Under the pieces are notes generated by a model, which saw only the letters and a program-made list of their open reading frames with translations, was not told the DNA's origin and did not search any database. The position numbers and the translations under genes were made by a program. This document shows, in pieces, positions 1-5,970 of a stretch of 5,970 bases of DNA. Positions within the stretch are counted from its first letter, which is position 1, and each line of letters begins with the position of its first letter. Source of the stretch: Flavobacteriales bacterium (GTDB lineage: Bacteria; Bacteroidota; Bacteroidia; Flavobacteriales_D; Sanyastnellaceae); assembly GCA_028823435.1 (NCBI GenBank), contig JAPKBK010000113.1, positions 1 to 5,970 on the forward strand. The letters are read 5' to 3'.

Positions 1-1
1 C

Positions 2-163
2 CTACTGGGGATTGGATGGATGGATGCCCTCAGTCATACATCCTTTGACTTCACTACAAAAATCACATCTCTTATGCCTCGCCTACTTGTTAAAACAGCC
101 CTTGGAACCATTGTGTTTGTTTTAATCGGAAGGATCTTGAACAACTTAAACTCAAAACGATGA
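2..163 (+). CDS. C-terminal end of an unidentified, probably membrane, protein (5' truncated by window edge)
   Basis: The frame starting at base 2 stays open for 53 codons and closes with TGA at 161-163. The start lies outside the window. The visible tail has one hydrophobic segment, roughly visible residues 28-46 (LLVKTALGTIVFVLIGRIL), followed by a polar end with basic residues (NNLNSKR). This looks like a last transmembrane helix with a short positively charged, probably cytoplasmic, tail. I do not recognise the family. The stop codon overlaps the ATG of the aminopeptidase gene in the arrangement ATGA (160-163), the usual signature of two genes in one operon with coupled translation. That overlap is the main reason to believe the frame is real, because 53 open codons alone could arise by chance. 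A different reading, a non-coding 5' region of the aminopeptidase gene, cannot be excluded. Confidence 0.55.
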   Translation, partial: LLGIGWMDALSHTSFDFTTKITSLMPRLLVKTALGTIVFVLIGRILNNLNSKR

Positions 164-222
164 AATTCACTTTTATCTCTACATGTACTTTAATGATAGG
201 GCTTCTGGTTATATCTAGTTGC
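160..222 (+). other. Lipoprotein signal peptide with lipobox
   Basis: Residues 1-21 of the aminopeptidase show a lysine at position 2, a hydrophobic core (roughly residues 10-18) and a lipobox ending ISS-Cys21 (codon 220-222). Signal peptidase II should cut before Cys21. The residues after the cysteine, NTNADNSNEN, lack the tight acidic cluster directly behind the cysteine that is described as a surface-export signal in some Bacteroidota. I therefore infer a membrane-anchored enzyme facing the periplasm more readily than one on the cell surface. The following 15 or so residues are polar and probably act as a flexible tether. Confidence 0.85.
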
Positions 223-2055
223 AACACCAATGCGGACAACTCAAATGAAAACAAGTCCGACGCACGTTCACAAGCCATTTTAAACATGAAAAGAGCCACT
301 GATTATCACAGTTACAGCAAACCTGAAGAAGCCGTAGTTACACATCTGGAATGGGACGCAAACGTTGATTTCGAGTCGAGAACGATCCATGCGACAGCGA
401 ACTATGCGATAAAGACATCTGAAGATGCAAAGAGAATCCTGTTTGATATCCGCGAATTGGATATTCTCAGTGTGCGTGTAGATGGCATTGAGACTTCATT
501 CGACATTGGAGACGAGCAAGCGTTTATCGGTTCGCCTTTAAGCATCCCACTTTCACCCTCTTCAAAAAGTGTAAGCATTGCTTATAACACGCAGCCTGGA
601 GCAGATGCATTTCTGTGGGTAGAGGGCAGCGAAAACAGCAATCCATTTTTATTTACACAAAGCCAAGCAATCCTTGCACGAACATGGATTCCATGCCAGG
701 ACAGTCCGGGCGTTCGTTTTACCTACAGTGCCAAAGTTGCTGTACCGAAAAACCTTATGGCGCTGATGAGTGCTGTTAACCCAACAGAGAAGTCAGCGGA
801 CGGTGTGTACACATTTGTCATGGATCAGCCTATCCCCTCTTATTTGCTGGCGCTTGCAGTCGGGGATGTTGAATTTCGAAGTGTGGGAGAACATACAGGC
901 GTATATGCAACGCCTGACCTGATTGACGCGGCAGAATATGAATTTGGTGAAATGGAAGATCTGCTAGTCGCAGCTGAAGGACTTTACGGCAAATATGCCT
1001 GGGAACGATATGATTTGTTAGTCCTCCCAGCTGCATTTCCATTTGGAGGCATGGAAAACCCTCGCCTCACGTTTGCGACGCCGACAATTATCGCCGGTGA
1101 CAGAAGCCTTGTCAGTTTAGTCGCTCATGAGCTTGCGCACAGTTGGAGTGGGAATCTGGTCACGAATTCTACATGGGATGACTTTTGGCTCAACGAAGGG
1201 TTTACGGTGTATTTCGAACAACGCATCATGGAAGCTGTATATGGGAGAGATATTAGCGAGATGCTTGCGACATTAAGTTACCGTGGGCTCGTGGATGAGG
1301 TGAGTGAAATCATGGACCTGAATCCAGACGACACACATTTGCGTCTGCACTTAAAAGGGCGGAATCCTGATGATGGGATGACTGCAATCGCATACGACAA
1401 GGGCTATCTGTTTCTCCGAATGATCGAAGAAACTGTGGGCCGTGAGACATTTGATGATTTCTTATCGACCTACTTCAGCAAACATGCTTTCACAGTCATG
1501 GATACAGATAATTTCATTGAATACATTGAGCGTGTGCTTCTTTCAGATGAAGACACACGTAAAGCTGTGAATCTCTCTGCTTGGATAGATGGAGCTGGTC
1601 TTCCAGACAATTGTCCAAAAGTATACAGCGAACGCATTGAAAAAGTCGACAATGCAGTTGCCAAATGGGCTGAAGGTAGCCTGAACACGACGGACATCCC
1701 TTGGGGCGAATGGCTTTATCAGGAACGCTACCGTTTTTTGAAAAGCATTCCCGCATCCGTCACTGTTGAAAAACTCGACGATTTAAACGTCACATTCAAA
1801 GTCAGTGAGACTGGAAACAATGAGGTGTTGTTTGCATGGCTAGAGCAATCTATTCTGAAACAGCACACGGATTCATATCCACGCTTGGAGACTTTCTTAA
1901 TTAACGTGGGCAGAAGAAAGTTTCTGACCCCGTTGTATAGTGCAATGTTAGAAACGGGGCAATCCCAAATGGCAAAAGACATCTACAAGAAAGCCCGTCC
2001 AAATTACCACAGTGTCTCTACAGGAACGATGGATGAATTGTTGGCAGACGCTTAG
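160..2055 (+). CDS. M1 family zinc aminopeptidase, leukotriene A4 hydrolase-like, lipoprotein
   Basis: This is a complete gene of 631 residues that should release N-terminal amino acids from peptides using one zinc ion. A lipoprotein signal occupies residues 1-20, with lipobox ISSC and lipidated Cys21. The beta-rich M1 N-terminal domain follows, with conserved QSQ (167-169) and PCQD (178-181). The thermolysin-like domain carries the exopeptidase motif GGMEN (296-300), the zinc site HELAH (323-327) followed by 18 residues and Glu346, and Tyr412 in AYDKG as the transition-state tyrosine. The C-terminal helical domain is of the Leuk-A4-hydro_C type: GRRKF (584-588) matches GRMKF of human LTA4H, so Arg585 and Lys587 would bind the substrate carboxylate. 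Length fits LTA4H (about 611) plus a signal. By ungapped alignment from memory, human Asp375 is kept (Asp404) but Tyr378 is Met407. This suggests a plain aminopeptidase; true epoxide hydrolase activity is unlikely. The ATG at 160 is chosen because it gives the signal peptide and is preceded by A-rich sequence, as expected in Bacteroidota. It overlaps the upstream stop. Confidence 0.95.
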   Translation: MKFTFISTCTLMIGLLVISSCNTNADNSNENKSDARSQAILNMKRATDYHSYSKPEEAVVTHLEWDANVDFESRTIHATANYAIKTSEDAKRILFDIRELDILSVRVDGIETSFDIGDEQAFIGSPLSIPLSPSSKSVSIAYNTQPGADAFLWVEGSENSNPFLFTQSQAILARTWIPCQDSPGVRFTYSAKVAVPKNLMALMSAVNPTEKSADGVYTFVMDQPIPSYLLALAVGDVEFRSVGEHTGVYATPDLIDAAEYEFGEMEDLLVAAEGLYGKYAWERYDLLVLPAAFPFGGMENPRLTFATPTIIAGDRSLVSLVAHELAHSWSGNLVTNSTWDDFWLNEGFTVYFEQRIMEAVYGRDISEMLATLSYRGLVDEVSEIMDLNPDDTHLRLHLKGRNPDDGMTAIAYDKGYLFLRMIEETVGRETFDDFLSTYFSKHAFTVMDTDNFIEYIERVLLSDEDTRKAVNLSAWIDGAGLPDNCPKVYSERIEKVDNAVAKWAEGSLNTTDIPWGEWLYQERYRFLKSIPASVTVEKLDDLNVTFKVSETGNNEVLFAWLEQSILKQHTDSYPRLETFLINVGRRKFLTPLYSAMLETGQSQMAKDIYKKARPNYHSVSTGTMDELLADA

Positions 2056-2072
2056 CGAATAACAAACAGGGG

Positions 2073-5000
2073 TTAACGGATTAACATGACGTAACCGAAT
2101 ACTTCTTTCCTCCAGCTTTCTTCACTGATGCTATGGACTTCTACGCGATAAGAGTAGGTTCCATTGCGAGAGAAATAGTCGCCATCTACACCTACTTTTC
2201 CGTTCCACGGTTCGTTTAAATCAGTGGTCTCAAATACGATTTCACCCCAACGATTGAAGATTTGCATTTCAAACCTTTCGGGGTCAATGTCTGAACCCTG
2301 AATAAAGAAGGCATCGTTAGTACCATCGTTGTTTGGCGTGAATGAGGTCGGAATAAAGAGGTTGAATAAATCTCTGATTTCCACTTCACGCGTCACTTGG
2401 TTCTTGCACCCGAAGATGTCTTCAACTTCTAATTTGACTGCGTAGAAACCACCTACATCGTAAGGAAATGTAAACACAGGATCTTCAACAATCGCAAAAC
2501 CAAGAGGATTGTAGGCGTTAAAAGTCCACAGCCAATCGATCACGTTGTCGCTTTGAAAACCATCAAAGGAAATCGTCGTGTTGGGAACAGTTGTCGGTTG
2601 AGGGTTCGCATAAAAACCGACTGTTGGAAGCGGATATACATTGATGTAAGCTTCTTTTGTCGCTGAATACTCACAGCCTCCTGCAAATGAATTAACCGTC
2701 AGACTCACATCAAAAAACCCTGGATAATTATAAATGTGATCCGTATTCATTTCAGCAGCAAGACCACCATCTCCAAACTCCCATACACTGGTCGTAATGA
2801 GAGCAGGATCTATCAAGTTAGTAAACGCAAAAGCACCCGTGCCGCAGGCCTTTGTCGTATCTGCCACAAACTCAACATCAATCGGAGACTCAATGGTCAC
2901 CAACATACACGCTTCAGCGGGTGGCGTCTCACAGTCGTCATTTACAATCACACAATATATGCCTGTAGACGGGGGGACATCCTCTACAATACTTTCATCA
3001 ATCCCACCCAATTGATTTCCTTCCCACAACCAAGTATAATTGTATCCTGCGCCACTTCCACCAAAAGAAGCTGAAGCATCTAATGTCGCTTCTTCTCCAC
3101 TGCAGATGTAATCTGAACCTTGTAAATCTGGCATGATCTCGCCCAGCACATTGACATTAATGACTTCATCTGTTGAGGGGCAGCCATTAACATCTGTTGC
3201 AAAAACGGTGTAAATCGTACTCGAAAGAGGACTTGCGACAAACGTACCGTCAGCGGTAGACGTCGTATCTCCAGTGAGTGAGTTTACCCAATTGTAAGTC
3301 CAACTCTCAGTGGGGTCTTGGTCAGAGGATGCTTCAAGAACAACAGCGGCAGACAAACATATGATTTCGTCTGCGCTTGTTTCAATTTCCATAGGCACAG
3401 GGTCAAGCATTTCAAATTCATATGAATAGAGACATCCAGTGTCATCAAACAAATCAACGCTGTACATCCCAGGCGTCAAATTCTGAAGAACATAATCAGA
3501 GCCATCAAATAACACGGATTCCTGAAGGATCCCTCCTTCAAAAAATTCAATGGTAAAAGGACCATCACTTAACGATTCGTTGATTGATACAATTAACACA
3601 CCGTCATCAGCCAAACAAGAAGGCTGTTGATCAGTCACATCATACTCGAATCCAGGCAAGACCATCACAACGTCTGTCGCAGCGCAATTGTCAAAGCCGA
3701 TAGGCTCAACTGTCAACGTATAGGCTGTGGGTTGTCCATCAAAATCCAACACCGTAGGTTGGGGCACAAGAGGATTGTCTAAGAACTCCGTAGGGCTCCA
3801 TGACCAATCAAATCCACATGCATCCTGGCCTCCACAACTTACACACCAAGCCAATTCTTCAAAATTGGCAAATCCATCTTGACAATTCACACTGCCATCA
3901 CTTGTGAGTACGAAAGAAATACAGCCATCCGGATTCGTTGCTGTAAATGTTGTGCCTGGAATATTCGTGTTAAAAGTTTGCAGCAAAGCTCCTGTGCCAT
4001 TCGGACCATCAAAGACATTGATGAAATCACAACAGGTCTCCATGGTTCCCGAAGAAAAACTTAACGTCATCATGGTTCCATCCCCAACAACATCGGGACA
4101 ATAGTTGAATACGGTATTTTCATTGTTTGCATAACAATAATCATAGGACCCTCCAGCACCACCACAGTCAGAAGGACCGCTTCCAGTAAACAAGCCTAAC
4201 AACTGAACGGGATCTTGGCAAAAGATGACATCATCTCCAGCTGTAATGTTTGTTTGAGGGCCTTCTATTACAGTAATATTAACCGTCGTATCCCAGGTAC
4301 ATCCGAAGTTATTTGTCACTTGGTAAGTGAAGTCAAAATCTCCTGGGTTGGGGAAATTTAAATCAACACTGTTCATGTCATCTGAAATAAGCAGTACACC
4401 TTCGTCAGCAAGGGTTACCTGCCAGAAACTCGAATCTAACTCTAATCCGATTTCTGGAGTGAACGTTGTCACACCAGGCACAATTTCAGGATTAAAATCT
4501 ATCCCCCACTCATATAAAAAACCATCATCTCCACCCCATTGGTCGAAGACAGTAAAGCTCCATATTCCATTGAGTGGACATCCAACGAAATCGCAAAGAT
4601 CACCACAAGGGAGGTATACCCCCGCTGGAATAGGGTCAGCCATATCTGGATTAGAGATATCGTCCAACACCCAATCTGCATCCATGTTCCATGAGTAATC
4701 AAAACCTTCATTGTCAGGAAGTCCTAAATTGTTTCCTTCAACATCATCATCGGGCGTACAACCGTTGGGATCGGGAGAACCTGTGGGACCATTCTCCATA
4801 AGGATCACCTCTGTTCCGTCGGGACAAGTGACCCACATCGTTAAATCACCTACAAAAGTATGCTCCATATTGGCAGTGATCATCTGAATGTCGTCACAGT
4901 CCTCAAGCACTTGACCTTGATCAAAAAAGTCAATGAACAAATCCGACACAAATGGTATCCCGGTGTCATCTGGCAGTGCGACATCTTCTGAAATGCCCAC

Positions 5001-5936
5001 TGGAGGCAAAGCAGTCCAAGTAATAGACTGAACTGGGTTGCCATTGATAAACCCAGGAGAACCCGCACAAAGTGGCGTGGTGAATTCCGCATTGAAAATT
5101 GGCAAAGTACTCACAAGCACTTGAATCGGTTGTAGATTGGTGCTGTTACAAGCATTCTCATCCACCACCGTAAGTGTCACAATATATTCACCTGGAACAG
5201 AATATGAATGAGACGCCAGTAACCCGTCTGCTAATACATTTGTGGTCTCAACAGAGCCATCTCCCCAATTCCATACAAGAGATTCAAGGAGAAAACCATC
5301 AGTTCCAAACGCAGACTCAGCAGAGAACGTAATTACTTCGTCAGGACAAAGCCCCACACTCACAGACCCGACAACGTTTGTAGGGAATGGTTCAGGACTC
5401 ACCAACTCAAGCCCTGACACTGGATAAGAACATGGCGTCACACAACTTAAGTATGCAGCCCAACCAACATCTCCTCCCGTGGCACCATTGTTACAATCAA
5501 ACACAAAAGTCAAACATCCTGATGGGTTATTAAAAGAGGCTGTATAGCTGACACCACTGAAACTATTGCCTGTACCTGCACCAACCAAAGGGGCGGAATT
5601 ATCGGGCCCATCATATACAAACAGAACATCGTTGTTGTTGGGATTGGCATTTGTTTGCAAATCAAACACAGCAAAACTTAATTGAACAGCATCACCGGGC
5701 ACGCTGGGGCAGAACGTTATGGTTGCATTGTTACAATCATAGGGGTTTTGCGCTCCCCCACCAGCATCTAATAAATTGTTATCTGTAAAAAGGGCATCCT
5801 CACCACAAACATACTCCACTTCTGCAGCACTTCCCATTTCATACATTATCGATTGAGCAGATACAAAATCACCACTCAAAATTAAAACGACGGTCAAAAT
5901 CACCGAAAAAAAACGAGTACTGTGGAGATTATTCAT
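2073..5936 (-). CDS. Giant secreted T9SS type B multidomain protein (CUB, PKD, P-domain, Ig-like, SprB-like, CHU_C)
   Basis: This is a 1287-residue protein, probably a surface-attached or released adhesin or binding protein; no catalytic domain is seen. Domains by residue: signal peptide 1-27 (cut VSA/Q); CUB 44-165 (DVLFVYDGP at 103-111); PKD about 180-276 (WNWGDG at 222-227); an Ig/PKD-like module about 280-560 interrupted by a proprotein-convertase P-domain about 327-481 (EHTFVGDLT, GIWSFTVFDQWGGDDG); an Ig-like module about 561-760 interrupted by a second CUB about 591-701 (DFINVFDGP); a SprB-like repeat about 766-848; Ig-like modules about 849-932 and 933-1017; PKD about 1018-1102 (WEFGDGG); a degenerate PKD about 1103-1188; and the CHU_C sorting domain about 1189-1287. 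There are about 40 cysteines, fitting an extracellular disulfide-rich protein. Residues 9-1028 hold no Lys or Arg. The start is the ATG at 5934-5936, which gives a normal signal peptide; a TTG at 5964-5966 in frame would add ten residues. The binding target is unknown. It converges on the aminopeptidase gene. Confidence 0.93.
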   Translation of the reverse strand: MNNLHSTRFFSVILTVVLILSGDFVSAQSIMYEMGSAAEVEYVCGEDALFTDNNLLDAGGGAQNPYDCNNATITFCPSVPGDAVQLSFAVFDLQTNANPNNNDVLFVYDGPDNSAPLVGAGTGNSFSGVSYTASFNNPSGCLTFVFDCNNGATGGDVGWAAYLSCVTPCSYPVSGLELVSPEPFPTNVVGSVSVGLCPDEVITFSAESAFGTDGFLLESLVWNWGDGSVETTNVLADGLLASHSYSVPGEYIVTLTVVDENACNSTNLQPIQVLVSTLPIFNAEFTTPLCAGSPGFINGNPVQSITWTALPPVGISEDVALPDDTGIPFVSDLFIDFFDQGQVLEDCDDIQMITANMEHTFVGDLTMWVTCPDGTEVILMENGPTGSPDPNGCTPDDDVEGNNLGLPDNEGFDYSWNMDADWVLDDISNPDMADPIPAGVYLPCGDLCDFVGCPLNGIWSFTVFDQWGGDDGFLYEWGIDFNPEIVPGVTTFTPEIGLELDSSFWQVTLADEGVLLISDDMNSVDLNFPNPGDFDFTYQVTNNFGCTWDTTVNITVIEGPQTNITAGDDVIFCQDPVQLLGLFTGSGPSDCGGAGGSYDYCYANNENTVFNYCPDVVGDGTMMTLSFSSGTMETCCDFINVFDGPNGTGALLQTFNTNIPGTTFTATNPDGCISFVLTSDGSVNCQDGFANFEELAWCVSCGGQDACGFDWSWSPTEFLDNPLVPQPTVLDFDGQPTAYTLTVEPIGFDNCAATDVVMVLPGFEYDVTDQQPSCLADDGVLIVSINESLSDGPFTIEFFEGGILQESVLFDGSDYVLQNLTPGMYSVDLFDDTGCLYSYEFEMLDPVPMEIETSADEIICLSAAVVLEASSDQDPTESWTYNWVNSLTGDTTSTADGTFVASPLSSTIYTVFATDVNGCPSTDEVINVNVLGEIMPDLQGSDYICSGEEATLDASASFGGSGAGYNYTWLWEGNQLGGIDESIVEDVPPSTGIYCVIVNDDCETPPAEACMLVTIESPIDVEFVADTTKACGTGAFAFTNLIDPALITTSVWEFGDGGLAAEMNTDHIYNYPGFFDVSLTVNSFAGGCEYSATKEAYINVYPLPTVGFYANPQPTTVPNTTISFDGFQSDNVIDWLWTFNAYNPLGFAIVEDPVFTFPYDVGGFYAVKLEVEDIFGCKNQVTREVEIRDLFNLFIPTSFTPNNDGTNDAFFIQGSDIDPERFEMQIFNRWGEIVFETTDLNEPWNGKVGVDGDYFSRNGTYSYRVEVHSISEESWRKEVFGYVMLIR
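2076..2372 (-). other. T9SS type B sorting domain (gliding motility-associated C-terminal domain, CHU_C)
   Basis: Residues about 1189-1287 carry the family hallmarks in order: FIPTSFTPNNDGTND (1194-1208), then IFNRWGEIVFE (1226-1236), then PWNGK (1243-1247), then NGTYSYRVEV (1258-1267), ending GYVMLIR at the C-terminus. In established knowledge this domain directs substrates through the type IX secretion system, and type B substrates are often retained on or released from the surface independently of the usual type A processing. It holds most of the protein's few basic residues. Confidence 0.95.
5856..5936 (-). other. Sec signal peptide of the large secreted protein
   Basis: Residues 1-27 begin MNNLHSTR, followed by a hydrophobic core FFSVILTVVLILSG and the cleavage site VSA before Gln28. 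An Ala-Gln junction is common for Bacteroidota exported proteins. This peptide is for Sec passage across the inner membrane, and outer-membrane passage is then assigned to T9SS by the C-terminal domain. It also decides the start codon, because starting at the upstream TTG would place ten extra residues with Arg and Lys in front of it. Confidence 0.85.
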
Positions 5937-5970
5937 ATAGATATAATGTGGCTTCAAGAAGCGCAAGATA

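Noticed and set aside
12..25. Short GGAT tandem run (about three copies)
   Set aside because: It is too short to be a meaningful phase-variable repeat and lies inside an apparent coding frame, where it reads as ordinary codons.
128..134. GGAAGGA as a ribosome binding site for the aminopeptidase
   Set aside because: It lies about 25 bases before the ATG, too far for a Shine-Dalgarno interaction, and Bacteroidota generally do not rely on one.
2071..2097. Possible hairpin GGTTA ... TAACC across the end of the large gene, read as a shared terminator
   Set aside because: The stem is only about five to seven pairs with a bulge, AT-rich, with an 11-16 base loop and no T-run on either strand. It also lies within the coding end of the minus-strand gene.
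2736..3074. Antisense open frames inside the large gene, the longest being about 112-123 codons (also 4327-4698), and similar frames opposite the aminopeptidase
   Set aside because: They have no recognisable motifs, overlap strongly supported coding sequence and are explained as shadows of it.
4257..5099. P-domain taken as a sign of a subtilisin-like protease
   Set aside because: No Asp/His/Ser catalytic motifs of a subtilase are found anywhere in the 1287 residues; the P-domain stands alone.
5963..5970. TATCTTGC on the minus strand, resembling the Bacteroidota -7 element TAnnTTTG
   Set aside because: It is an imperfect match at the very edge of the window. The -33 region cannot be seen and such short matches are common by chance.

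Overview
The window looks like a chromosomal piece of a member of the Bacteroidota, probably a marine or environmental flavobacterial-type lineage. The strongest evidence is the minus-strand protein, which ends in the gliding-motility-associated (CHU_C / type B) C-terminal sorting domain of the type IX secretion system (T9SS), a system confined to that phylum. A leukotriene-A4-hydrolase-like lipoprotein aminopeptidase, an A-rich stretch instead of a Shine-Dalgarno sequence before its start codon, and moderate GC content fit the same assignment. The exact genus cannot be read from the sequence.

Layout: positions 2-163 (+) hold the last 53 codons of an unidentified gene, apparently a membrane protein, whose stop overlaps the next start (ATGA). 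Positions 160-2055 (+) encode a complete 631-residue M1-family zinc aminopeptidase with a lipoprotein signal. After a 17-bp gap, a very large gene on the opposite strand (2073-5936, reading right to left) encodes a 1287-residue secreted multidomain protein. Its order is signal peptide, CUB, PKD, an Ig-like module interrupted by a proprotein-convertase P-domain, an Ig-like module interrupted by a second CUB, a SprB-like repeat, two Ig-like modules, two PKD modules and the T9SS type B sorting domain. Coding density is close to 100 percent. There is no gene-free stretch longer than 35 bases, and I see no RNA gene, mobile element, CRISPR array or DNA repeat of note.

How the genes relate: the first two are probably co-transcribed and translationally coupled. 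The aminopeptidase should sit on a membrane facing the periplasm and trim peptides. The large convergent gene is an independent unit whose product should cross the outer membrane by T9SS and act at the cell surface or outside, most plausibly in adhesion or binding. Nothing shows that the two convergent genes act together.

The most unusual observation is compositional. The large protein contains no lysine or arginine for about 1020 consecutive residues (residues 9-1028), against roughly 150 acidic residues in the same stretch. The second is architectural: two domains appear to be inserted inside Ig-like host modules, and the cysteine spacing supports this. I did not find a defence system or other multi-gene novelty in this window.
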